Source: Streptomyces olivochromogenes (lineage in GTDB: Bacteria > Actinomycetota > Actinomycetes > Streptomycetales > Streptomycetaceae). Taken from it: a stretch of 64,000 bases of DNA. Under the pieces are notes generated by a model. It did no database searches, had not been told where the DNA came from, and saw only the letters and a program-made list of their open reading frames with translations. The DNA is taken from NCBI RefSeq assembly GCF_021538895.1, contig NZ_JADDRL010000003.1, forward strand, positions 124,001-188,000, in the 5' to 3' direction. Of the stretch, positions 9,118 to 16,734 are shown piece after piece. Numbering within the stretch: the stretch's first letter is position 1; each line of letters begins with the position of its first letter. Both the position numbers and the translations under genes were made by a program.

Positions 9118-10092
9118 ATGTCCGACGCCCAGCCCGTCACCCTGCGGGACGTCCACGACGCCGCGGCACGGATCAAGGGGGTGGCCCACCACACCCCCGT
9201 CCTGCGCTCGCGCACCCTGGACGACCTGCTCGGTGCCCAGGTCTTCGTCAAGTGCGAGAACCTCCAGCGGGTCGGCGCCTTCAAGTTCCGCGGCGCGTAC
9301 AACGCCGCGTCCCGGCTGTCGCCGGAGCAGCTGGCCAGGGGGATCGCCGCGTACTCCTCCGGCAACCACGCCCAGGCGGTCGCCCTGGCGGCCCGTGAAC
9401 TCGGCACCAGCGCCTTGATCCTGATGCCGGAGGACACCCCGCGCTCCAAGAAGGAGGCGACCGAGGGCTACGGGGCGGAGGTCGTCACCTACGACCGCTA
9501 CACCGGCGACCGGGTCGCGATCGGGGAGGCCCTCGCCGCCGAGCGGGGCCTGGCGCTCGTACCGCCCTACGAGCATCCGCACGTCATCGCGGGCCAGGGC
9601 ACCGCGGCTCTCGAACTGATCGAGGAAGTGGGGGACTTGGACACCCTGGTCGTGCCGGTCGGCGGCGGCGGGCTGATCGCCGGCAGCGCCACCGCGGCCA
9701 AGGGGCTGCTGCCCGGCATCCGGGTCATCGGGGTCGAGCCGGAGGCCGGTGACGACACCTTGCGGTCCCTCGAAGCGGGGCGGCGCGTCGCCATCCCCGT
9801 GCCCCGCACCATCGCCGACGGTCAGGCCGCCGACATCCCCGGCGAGCTCACCTTCTCCATCAACCGGCGTCTGCTGGACGGCATCGCGCTGGTCGACGAC
9901 GACCGGATCCGGGACGGGATGCGGTTCGCCTTCGAGCGGATGAAGACCGTCCTCGAACCGAGCGGCGCGAGCGCCCTGGCCGCCCTGCTGGCCCACCGGA
10001 TCGACCTCACCCCCGCACCGCGCAGGATCGGCGTCATCCTGTCCGGCGGCAACATCAGCGCCCAGCGCTTCGCGGAGCTGCTCGGCGACTGA
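9118..10092 (+). CDS. Threonine/serine dehydratase-type PLP enzyme (hydroxyaspartate lyase or serine racemase-like)
   Basis: 324 residues from ATG 9118. Fold type II PLP signatures are complete: KCENLQRVGAFKFRGAYNA with the PLP lysine in FKFRG, SSGNHAQAVALAA, and the tetraglycine phosphate loop VGGGGLIAG. GVILSGGNI near the end is typical of this branch. There is no C-terminal ACT domain, and the length matches eukaryotic-type serine racemase and threo-3-hydroxyaspartate dehydratase rather than biosynthetic IlvA (about 510). Likely role is catabolic deamination or racemisation of serine, threonine or hydroxyaspartate. The divergent YheO-type regulator fits amino-acid induction. Which substrate is unknown. 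Confidence 0.88.
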   Translation: MSDAQPVTLRDVHDAAARIKGVAHHTPVLRSRTLDDLLGAQVFVKCENLQRVGAFKFRGAYNAASRLSPEQLARGIAAYSSGNHAQAVALAARELGTSALILMPEDTPRSKKEATEGYGAEVVTYDRYTGDRVAIGEALAAERGLALVPPYEHPHVIAGQGTAALELIEEVGDLDTLVVPVGGGGLIAGSATAAKGLLPGIRVIGVEPEAGDDTLRSLEAGRRVAIPVPRTIADGQAADIPGELTFSINRRLLDGIALVDDDRIRDGMRFAFERMKTVLEPSGASALAALLAHRIDLTPAPRRIGVILSGGNISAQRFAELLGD

Positions 10093-10133
10093 GCCCGGAT
10101 GCGGGACGGCCCGTCGGCCGGGCCGTACGCGAG

Positions 10134-10181
10134 AGCGCGGGGTGGCCGGCGCCGGTCAGGCGTTCGCGGCCACCCCGCGCT
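10134..10181. terminator. Bidirectional hairpin terminator
   Basis: AGCGCGGGGTGGCCG at 10134-10148 pairs perfectly with CGGCCACCCCGCGCT at 10167-10181, a 15-bp stem with an 18-base loop. It lies between the convergent dehydratase and MFS genes. No U-tract, as is usual in Streptomyces. Confidence 0.8.
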
Positions 10182-10192
10182 GTCGCACTGTC

Positions 10193-10280
10193 GGGTTCAC
10201 GCCTCCTCAGGCGCACCCCCGCGTCGGGTCCACGCCTCCCCGGGCGCACGCCCCGGTCGGCTCACGCCTCCTCGGCCGCG
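10193..10280. repeat. 33-bp tandem repeat spanning the MFS gene stop
   Basis: Units at 10193-10225 and 10226-10258, then a third partial unit from 10259 that is the end of the transporter gene. Each has the core TCACGCCTCCTC or TCCACGCCTCCCC. On the coding strand the 3' end (GAGGAGGCGTGA) is copied twice downstream of the real stop. Confidence 0.75.
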
Positions 10281-11710
10281 TCCGCCGGGCGCGGACGGCG
10301 CGGAATGCCCAGGGCGCACACCGCGCCCGCCAGGACCACCGCGACGCCCACCCACACCGCGGGGTGGAGTCCGTCGACGAACTCCTGGGGGCTCCGCGTG
10401 CTGCCATGAGCCACGAACACGGTGCTGAGGACGGCGATGCCGAGCGCGCCGCCGATCTCGCGGACGGTGGTGTTGGCGCCGGACGCCTTGCCCGCGTGAT
10501 CCTTGGAGACGGAGGAGAGCACGACCGCGGCCGTGGGCGCGAACACCAGGCCCATGCCGATGCCGGCCACGATCATCGGGCCGACCATGGACGAGTACGC
10601 GGTGTCCGTGTCCGCGACCAGGTTGATCCAGCCGAGGCCCACGCCCTGAAGGAAGAGGCCCAGCGCCATCAGCCGGCCGCCGCCGACCTTGTCGCTGAGG
10701 ATGCCCGCCACGGGGGCGACGAACATCGGCATGAGCGTCCAGGACAGGGTGCGTACGCCGGCCTCCAGCGGGGTGCGCGGGGGCACGATCTGGAGGAACT
10801 GGGCCAGCAGGAAGAGCGAGCCGAAGACACCGAAGTACATCGTCGCCGAGACGATGTTGGTGAGGGTGAAGGCGCGCACCCGGTAGAACGAGAGCGGCAG
10901 CATCGGCTCGGAGACCCGGGCCTCCCAGCCGACGAACCCGGCGAGCAGGACCACGCCCGCGCCGAAGGCGCCCAGCACCTTCGCGGACAGCCAGCCGTCC
11001 GGCTCGCCGTGCACGATGCCCCAGACCACGGCGCACAGACCGGCCGCCGCCAGCAGCATGCCGACCAGGTCGAGGCGGACACCGGGCAGGGAGCTCTCCC
11101 GCAGCGCGAACACGACCAGCGGGATGGCGATCAGGCACACCGGCACGTTGATCCAGAAGATCCACCGCCAGTCCAGACCGTCGACCACGGCGCCGCCCAC
11201 CACCGGGCCCATCGCCACGGCCAGGCCGCTGACACCGGACCAGATGCCGAGCGCGAGGCCGCGCAGCCGCTCCGGCACCGCCTGGGACAGCAAGGTCAGC
11301 GACAGCGGCATGACGGCGGCCGCGCCGAAGCCCTGAACGGTGCGGAAGGTGATCAGCTGGGCGCTGGTGTCGGACAGGCCGCAGCCGATGGAGGCGAGGG
11401 TGAACACGGCGATGCCGACGAGGAAGACCGCGCGGCGGCCGAACCGGTCGCCGAGCGCGGCGCCGGTCATCAGGAGGCAGGCGAAGCTGAGGACATAGGC
11501 GTTGACGAACCACTGCAGTTCCTGGGTGTCGGCCTTCAGGTCGACGGCCAGGGTGTGCAGGGCCGTGGAGACGACGAGGTTGTCGAGCGCGACCATGAAC
11601 ATGGGCACGCTGCAGGCGACCACGGCGAGCCACAGGGGTATGCGGCGGCCCGCGGGCGCGGCGGCGGGCACCGGTTCGTCGAGAACCGGGCTCTGTTCGG
11701 ACACTGTCAT
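10262..11710 (-). CDS. MFS drug efflux transporter, DHA2 (EmrB/QacA) family
   Basis: 482 residues with about 14 hydrophobic segments, the size and count of the DHA2 family. Motif A is GAALGDRFGRRAVFLVG after the second segment; GPVVGGAVVDGLDWRWIFWI is the family's fifth-helix signature. An AGGAGA sequence precedes ATG 11710. It lies downstream of a DUF3291-type gene (63-bp gap) and both point away from a MerR gene, so this is probably a MerR-induced efflux operon. Cargo unknown; cationic or aromatic drugs are typical for the family. Downstream lie a 33-bp tandem repeat and a bidirectional terminator. Confidence 0.9.
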   Translation of the reverse strand: MTVSEQSPVLDEPVPAAAPAGRRIPLWLAVVACSVPMFMVALDNLVVSTALHTLAVDLKADTQELQWFVNAYVLSFACLLMTGAALGDRFGRRAVFLVGIAVFTLASIGCGLSDTSAQLITFRTVQGFGAAAVMPLSLTLLSQAVPERLRGLALGIWSGVSGLAVAMGPVVGGAVVDGLDWRWIFWINVPVCLIAIPLVVFALRESSLPGVRLDLVGMLLAAAGLCAVVWGIVHGEPDGWLSAKVLGAFGAGVVLLAGFVGWEARVSEPMLPLSFYRVRAFTLTNIVSATMYFGVFGSLFLLAQFLQIVPPRTPLEAGVRTLSWTLMPMFVAPVAGILSDKVGGGRLMALGLFLQGVGLGWINLVADTDTAYSSMVGPMIVAGIGMGLVFAPTAAVVLSSVSKDHAGKASGANTTVREIGGALGIAVLSTVFVAHGSTRSPQEFVDGLHPAVWVGVAVVLAGAVCALGIPRRPRPADAAEEA

Positions 11711-11773
11711 GACGGGATCTCCTGGGGCGGTGGGCGTTCGGCGTCCGGGGGGGGGCGGTGCGCGAGGGCGGGG

Positions 11774-12172
11774 TCAGGCGCGGGTTTCCTGCTCGGCCAG
11801 CCGGCGCTTGGCGTCCGACCAGTCGATGGGCAGGTCGGACGCGGGGACCTGCCAGAACGTGAAGACCGACTGCTTCATCGTGGACCGCAGGCCGGTCATG
11901 ATCGACTTGTGCGGTTCGGTGCGCGCGTACGTGTAGAGCGCGTCCTTGTCCTCCCAGGCCGACAGCGTCCAGAAGGTGCGTTTGAGCGGGTCGGCGATCA
12001 GCGAGGCGCCGAACGCGCCGGGGGCGCCGGTCACCTGCTTCCACGCGACGAGCGAGCGCAGGAAGAAACGCGGCACGTCGGAGAGGGAGCGCACCTCCAG
12101 ACGGGACGCCATGACGAACGCCTGGGCGTCCGGTGCGGGCTTGTTGACGGTGGTCCAGCGCAGGGTGGGCAT
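11774..12172 (-). CDS. DUF3291 / monooxygenase-like small protein
   Basis: 132 residues from ATG 12172, which gives the usual start MPTLRWTTVNKPAPD; an in-frame extension to 12232 would cover the operator, so it is rejected. The segment RTFWTLSAWEDKDALYTYAR followed by TEPHK resembles the dimeric ferredoxin-like alpha/beta-barrel (ABM/DUF3291) fold. Such proteins are annotated as heme- or quinone-related monooxygenase-like, but catalytic residues are not defined. First gene of the MerR-controlled operon with the MFS pump; it may modify the toxic inducer. Confidence 0.7.
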   Translation of the reverse strand: MPTLRWTTVNKPAPDAQAFVMASRLEVRSLSDVPRFFLRSLVAWKQVTGAPGAFGASLIADPLKRTFWTLSAWEDKDALYTYARTEPHKSIMTGLRSTMKQSVFTFWQVPASDLPIDWSDAKRRLAEQETRA

Positions 12173-12218
12173 GGCTGCGGCCTTCGGGTCAGAGGCAGGA
12201 TGAGGAGAAGGGATCCAG

Positions 12219-12261
12219 TTGGATACCTTCACTATCTATGTTAGACATTAGAGGTATCCAA
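12219..12261. promoter_or_regulatory. MerR operator: nested inverted repeat
   Basis: TTGGATACCT (12219-12228) and AGGTATCCAA (12252-12261) form a perfect 10-bp inverted repeat separated by 23 bp. Inside lies a near-palindrome around ATGTTAGACAT. It sits between the DUF3291 gene (start 12172) and the merR gene (start 12285). AT-rich dyads overlapping a divergent promoter are the expected MerR-family target. Confidence 0.7.
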
Positions 12262-12284
12262 TTTTCAAGAGCGGGGCCGATCCG

Positions 12285-12920
12285 ATGCGCATCTCCGAAC
12301 TGAGCCGCCGCAGCGGCGTCTCCGTCACGACGATCAAGTACTACCTCCGCGAGGGGCTGCTGCCGCCGGGCCGTCAGACCGCGGCGACCCAGGCCGAGTA
12401 CGACGAGCAGCACCTGCGCAGGCTCCGGCTGATCCGCGCGCTGACCGGTGTGCGCGGGCTGTCCGTCAGCACCACCAGGGACCTGCTGGACGCCCTCGCG
12501 CGGCACACCGGCGACACCCACCGCACGCTCGGCCTCACCCTCGGCGCGATCCGGCTGGCGGACGAGCCCACCGCCGAGGCCCCCGAGGCGGGCGAGGTCG
12601 ACGCGCTCGTCAAGGAGTTGGGCTGGGAGGTGCACCAGTCGGCCCCCGCCCGCGCGGCCCTCGCCGAGACCCTCGCCTCGCTGCGCTCGCTCGGCGTCCC
12701 CCTCGACTGGCACACGCTGCTGCCGTACGGTCGGCTCGCCGAGCGCACCGCGCTCCTCGACCTCGACCAATTGGACGGCATCGAGGACCCGTTGGAGGTG
12801 GCCGAACGAGCGCTGCTGCTGGCCGTCCTCCTGGAGCCCGCGCTGCTCGCGCTCAGACGCATGGCCCAGGAGAACGAGTCGTCCCGCCGCCACGCGGACG
12901 GCGGACCGCAACCGGCCTGA
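12285..12920 (+). CDS. MerR-family transcriptional regulator
   Basis: 211 residues. The N-terminal winged helix is canonical: MRISELSRRSGVSVTTIKYY then LREGLLPPGR. A dimerisation coiled coil and an effector-binding region of about 130 residues follow (LDLDQLDGIEDPLEVAERAL). No Cys cluster, so a metal sensor is unlikely; a small organic ligand fits better. Divergent from the efflux operon with a perfect inverted repeat between them, so it probably activates that operon and controls itself. Its stop lies two bases from the convergent end of the FAD oxidoreductase gene, leaving no terminator there. Confidence 0.9.
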   Translation: MRISELSRRSGVSVTTIKYYLREGLLPPGRQTAATQAEYDEQHLRRLRLIRALTGVRGLSVSTTRDLLDALARHTGDTHRTLGLTLGAIRLADEPTAEAPEAGEVDALVKELGWEVHQSAPARAALAETLASLRSLGVPLDWHTLLPYGRLAERTALLDLDQLDGIEDPLEVAERALLLAVLLEPALLALRRMAQENESSRRHADGGPQPA

Positions 12921-12922
12921 GC

Positions 12923-14212
12923 TCAGGCCCCCAGCTCGCGCAGCAGTTGTGCCGCCGCCTCCTTCCCGGAGGAGAACGCGGCCTCGTGTGAGCCGATCTG
13001 GTCGTGGTACTGCTGCTTGGAGTGGAAGTACGAGCCGCACAGCTTCACCCGCGCGCCCTCGTTGACCCGGTAGATGGTCTGCTGCGCGGTGCGCATCGCC
13101 ATGTCGACGACCGGGTGCTCGTAGGCGAAGGTGCGGATCACCGATTCCTCGGCGACGGGCAGCGGGTAGTCGAGGGTGACGAAGTAGTCGGTCTCCGACT
13201 CGAAGCCGTGCAGCTTGTTCATGTAGTAGGCGACGTATGTGCGGATCCGGCCGTCCACCGTCACCTTGCCGTAGTTCCAGGCCTCCCAGCGGGAGCGGTC
13301 CGCGGGCATCACCGAGGCGTCGGTGTGCAGGATCACCGTGGAGGCGTTGTAGCGCAGCGGGGCGAGCAGCTCGCTCTGGGCCGGGGTGGGGTTCTCCAGC
13401 AGCCCCCGGGTGACGTCGGCGTGGGTGGCGACCACCGCGTGATCGAACCGCTCGTCCCCGGACGCGGTGCGCACCACCACCCCGTCCCCTTCCTGCCGGA
13501 TCCCGGTGACCGGCTCGGACAGCCGGGCCTTCGGGTCGATGGCGGCGATCGCCTTGCGGACGTAGGAGATCGAACCCCCGGCCACCGTCCGCCAGTCGAC
13601 CCGGCGCCCGCCGAGACCGCCCTCGTCGTGGGCCATGAAGAAGGCGATGACGGTCGTCGCGGGCATCTCCCAGATCAGCTCGGCGGGCACCGACCACACC
13701 GCGCTGCACAGCAGGATGAAGTACCCGTACCGGAACTCCTGGCTGTAGCCGCCCCGGTCAAGGTACTCGCCCATCGGCATGTTGGTCCGCTTGCGGAAGA
13801 AGTCCCGCCGGCCCTCCTCGTGGAACCGGCGGGCCTCGTGCCAGATCCTCCGAAAGTACTCGGGATAGCGGGCGTCGACCTCCTTCTCGGGCAGGTCCAG
13901 CTCCTGGCTGCCGTACTGGAATCCGCCGTCGAGGTCGAAGAAGTTGAAGCCGCTCGCCAGTTCCTTGGACTCGACGCCGAGTTCGTCGAAGAAGCCGCCG
14001 AGGTTCGGGTAGGCGAGCCGGTTGAAGACGACGAACGCGGTGTCGATGCCGAGGATCCGGCCCGCGTCCGGCACCTCGACGGTGTTGGCGTGCCCGCCGA
14101 AGCGGTCCTCGCGTTCGAACAGGGTGATCTCGGCGTGCTCGCGCAGGGCGTAGGCCGCGGAGAGGCCGGCGACTCCGCCGCCGACGACGGCGATGGTGGG
14201 CTTGTCGGACAT
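12923..14212 (-). CDS. FAD amine-oxidase-like oxidoreductase (COG2907 type), last gene of the Pfa-type operon
   Basis: 429 residues from ATG 14212. The N-terminus IAVVGGGVAGLSAAYALREH is the FAD dinucleotide-binding motif, followed by FERE and DRFGGHANTVEV, as in protoporphyrinogen-oxidase-like amine oxidases. NYGKVTVDGRIRTYVAYYMN and KLCGSYF near the C-terminus match the predicted NAD/FAD-binding proteins of COG2907, which in other bacteria sit beside fatty-acid-modifying genes. It follows the phosphopantetheinyl transferase by 16 bp, so it is part of the operon. Likely role: oxidation or desaturation of the finished acyl chain; inference only. Confidence 0.8.
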   Translation of the reverse strand: MSDKPTIAVVGGGVAGLSAAYALREHAEITLFEREDRFGGHANTVEVPDAGRILGIDTAFVVFNRLAYPNLGGFFDELGVESKELASGFNFFDLDGGFQYGSQELDLPEKEVDARYPEYFRRIWHEARRFHEEGRRDFFRKRTNMPMGEYLDRGGYSQEFRYGYFILLCSAVWSVPAELIWEMPATTVIAFFMAHDEGGLGGRRVDWRTVAGGSISYVRKAIAAIDPKARLSEPVTGIRQEGDGVVVRTASGDERFDHAVVATHADVTRGLLENPTPAQSELLAPLRYNASTVILHTDASVMPADRSRWEAWNYGKVTVDGRIRTYVAYYMNKLHGFESETDYFVTLDYPLPVAEESVIRTFAYEHPVVDMAMRTAQQTIYRVNEGARVKLCGSYFHSKQQYHDQIGSHEAAFSSGKEAAAQLLRELGA

Positions 14213-14228
14213 CGGGGGCTCCTTGAGG

Positions 14229-14921
14229 TCAGCCGAAGAGGGTGGTGGTGTCGAGGCCGGCCGGCCGTGACCGCTCGGTGGCCACGGCCAGCACGTGCCG
14301 GGAGGTCGGACGGATCAGGTCGAAGTGCCAGTGGTCGGCGGGTCCTTGGGGATCCCTCACACGGGGGGTCCCGCCGCGCGGGCGGGTGAACGCGAACGTC
14401 GACAGGTCGCGCCGAAGGCCGGTGCCGAGCGCCTTGAGGTAGGCCTCCTTGAGCACCCAGTACGCGGCGACGAGCGCGGCCCGTTCGCCGTCCGCCGCGC
14501 CGGCCAGCTCGGCGCGCTCGGCCTCGGCGAAGAAGCGGGGCAGGTGCGTGAGCGCGTCCGGGGCGGCCGGGGAGCGTTCGGCGTCGACTCCGCAGGCGCG
14601 GTCGCCGTCGGTGACGACACAGGCGATCAGTCCGTCGGTGTGCGTGAGGTTGAACCGCAGCCCCTGGTGCGGGGGCCGCGGCTCCGGCCGCCCGTGGGCC
14701 GTCGTGCGAAAGCGCCAGACGTCCGGCGGGCGGCCCGAGCGGGCGCTGAGCGCATGGCGGGCCAGCAGGCGGGCGGCCAGCCGGCGCCGCCGCACCTGAG
14801 GGGCGAGCGGGCGCTCGCACCGCGCCCGCTCGCCGTCGGTGAGCAGGTCCCAGCCGCCCATCCGCGTGATGAAGGCATCGACCGCGGACTCCGGCAGCAG
14901 CCACAGGTGACGGTCGGTCAT
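14229..14921 (-). CDS. Sfp-type 4'-phosphopantetheinyl transferase (PfaE role)
   Basis: 230 residues. The three Sfp-family motifs are intact: FNLTHTDGLIACV (P1), CGVDAERSP (P2, Mg-binding Asp and Glu), and WVLKEAYLKALG (P3, W-x2-KEA-x3-K). It would transfer phosphopantetheine from CoA to the Ser of the carrier domains, here the two ACPs of the PfaA-like protein (Ser1237, Ser1334) and the discrete ACP (Ser41). It starts one base after the stop of the upstream dehydrogenase, so it is co-translated. A dedicated transferase corresponds to PfaE in known polyunsaturated fatty acid clusters. Confidence 0.93.
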   Translation of the reverse strand: MTDRHLWLLPESAVDAFITRMGGWDLLTDGERARCERPLAPQVRRRRLAARLLARHALSARSGRPPDVWRFRTTAHGRPEPRPPHQGLRFNLTHTDGLIACVVTDGDRACGVDAERSPAAPDALTHLPRFFAEAERAELAGAADGERAALVAAYWVLKEAYLKALGTGLRRDLSTFAFTRPRGGTPRVRDPQGPADHWHFDLIRPTSRHVLAVATERSRPAGLDTTTLFG

Positions 14922-14922
14922 C

Positions 14923-16716
14923 TCAGCGGCGGGCCGCGGTCAGGCCGCCGCCGCGCGCGGCCAGCGGGAACTGCCAGTGCGAGAACAGCAGGTCCTCCAG
15001 GTGCAGATGCCGCAGCACCCGCATCACCTCGTCGACCACCGCCGCGTCCGTGACGAACTCCCGCGGCCTCAAGTGGCGCCGCAGCCGCTCCAGTTGAAGC
15101 AGCAGCAGGGCCCCGCTGGGCAGCGGGTCGTCCAGGGCGGCGGCGGAGTGGACGTACGTGTGCACACAGGCCGCGGCCGCGTGCAGCAGGCAGTACTCCT
15201 TGGCCAGGTCGAAGAGCTCGGCGGACTGGCCGTACGCACGGCCGAGGTCCGCCTTCAGCGCGCCGGTGCGCTCGCGCACCGAGTCGGCGTGCGCGAGGAG
15301 TTCGGCGGCCACCGACGCCGCCCGCTCCAGCCACTCCCGCTCGTCCCCCTTGGCCTCCTGCGCCAGCCGCCGCAGCCGGGTGAGGGCGGCGGGCGCGGCC
15401 ACCAGCGCGTCGTCCCGGCCCCGGCTGAACAGCTCCTGGTCCCAGGGTCGGTACAGCGGCAGGTCCCGGTCGATGCCGAAGAGGACGGCCGCCCGTTCCT
15501 CGGCCTCGGCGCGGACCTCGGGGCTCGCCTCGGCCGCAGTGGTGAGCAGCCCCTCCAGCTGGAGCGCGATGTTCTTGAGGTTCACCACCGTGTTGCCGTC
15601 GGCGAAGTTGGCCACCGGCAGGTCGCGCAGCATCTTCTGGTGGATGGCGTAGTGCGGGTGGTCGCGGAGGTAGAAGCGGGCCCCCAGCACGACGTTGAGC
15701 TGCGCGAAGGTGCGCTCCAGCAGGGTCGGAACGAAGTACTTGACGACCGAGGACCACACGCTGGTCTGCTCGGGCACGACCTGGAGCGCCCGTACCGCCC
15801 CGAGACTGACCGCGTCCGCGACCATCAGATCGGCGAAGCACTCCACCAACTGGCGGCGCGAGTACGGGATGTCGCTCACCGTGCGTCCGAAGACCCGGCG
15901 GCCCTCGGCGAAGTCCAGCGTCACCCGGAGCCCGGTGTCCACGGCGGACAGGGCGATCCCGCTGATCAACGCCCGCGCGGTCTGGGAGGTCTTGAGCGCG
16001 ATCTCCAGACCCTGCCCCTCCCGGCCGAGCAGGGCGGAGTCCGGTACGAAGACGCGGTCCAGCCGGAAGCCGCTCATGTCGAGACCGCGCAGGCCGTGCA
16101 TCCGCTCGCGCGGCAGCTCGTCCACGCTGCCGGCGGGCGTACGGCGCTTGTCGAGGACGAACACCGAGTAGCCGCCGGGCCCGCCCCGGGGGTCGGTGCG
16201 GGCGTGCACACTGAGCCCGTCGGCGACCCGGCCGTTGCCGATCAGCCACTTCTCGCCGGTGAGCAGATAGCCGCCCTCGGTCTTCTCGGCGGTCAGCTCA
16301 TTGGCGGTCAGATCGCTGCCGTGGCCGCGCTCCGACAGGCCCCAGGCGTAGCGCGTGCCGTGCTGGATGGCGTCGACCAGCGTGCGCTTCTGCTCGTCGG
16401 TGCCGGCGATCCAGGCGGGCATGAAGCTCAGGCTGGTGATGATGAACGCGGTGGCGGTCGTCGGGTCCCGGCGGGCGATCAGCCGCATCAGGTTGAAACC
16501 GATCTCCACGTCGCCGGCCCGGCCGCCCTGGGCGCGCGGGAGCGAGTGGTCGAGGGCGCCCCAGCGCTGCAGCAGATTGACGAACTCGTACGGGTAGTCC
16601 TCGCGTTCGTCGTACTCCAGGACGCGGGCGTAGGGCATCCGGCTGCCGGGGTCGTGCGGATCGCCGAGGTGGCTCTCCAGCCGCCGGGCGAGATCCGTGA
16701 GGTCTTCCTTCGGCAC
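14923..16716 (-). CDS. Acyl-CoA dehydrogenase-like protein 1, Asp at catalytic Glu position
   Basis: 597 residues if started at GTG 16716, which has GGGAG eight bases upstream; TTG 16731 is an alternative. The core shows the flavin/substrate segment AWGLSERGHGSDLTANEL, GEKWLIGNG, and GLRGLDMSGFRLDRVFVPD. Aligning KMLRDLPVANFADGNTVVNL with KLMRDAKIYQIYEGTAQIQR of medium-chain acyl-CoA dehydrogenase puts Asp373 at the catalytic Glu. A C-terminal extension of about 200 residues is beyond the usual 380-400. Paired with a similar dehydrogenase 18 bp upstream; the two may form a heteromer. Substrate is probably the synthase's acyl product, on ACP or CoA. Confidence 0.87.
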   Translation of the reverse strand: MPKEDLTDLARRLESHLGDPHDPGSRMPYARVLEYDEREDYPYEFVNLLQRWGALDHSLPRAQGGRAGDVEIGFNLMRLIARRDPTTATAFIITSLSFMPAWIAGTDEQKRTLVDAIQHGTRYAWGLSERGHGSDLTANELTAEKTEGGYLLTGEKWLIGNGRVADGLSVHARTDPRGGPGGYSVFVLDKRRTPAGSVDELPRERMHGLRGLDMSGFRLDRVFVPDSALLGREGQGLEIALKTSQTARALISGIALSAVDTGLRVTLDFAEGRRVFGRTVSDIPYSRRQLVECFADLMVADAVSLGAVRALQVVPEQTSVWSSVVKYFVPTLLERTFAQLNVVLGARFYLRDHPHYAIHQKMLRDLPVANFADGNTVVNLKNIALQLEGLLTTAAEASPEVRAEAEERAAVLFGIDRDLPLYRPWDQELFSRGRDDALVAAPAALTRLRRLAQEAKGDEREWLERAASVAAELLAHADSVRERTGALKADLGRAYGQSAELFDLAKEYCLLHAAAACVHTYVHSAAALDDPLPSGALLLLQLERLRRHLRPREFVTDAAVVDEVMRVLRHLHLEDLLFSHWQFPLAARGGGLTAARR

Positions 16717-16734
16717 GGGTGGGTCTCCCAACGG

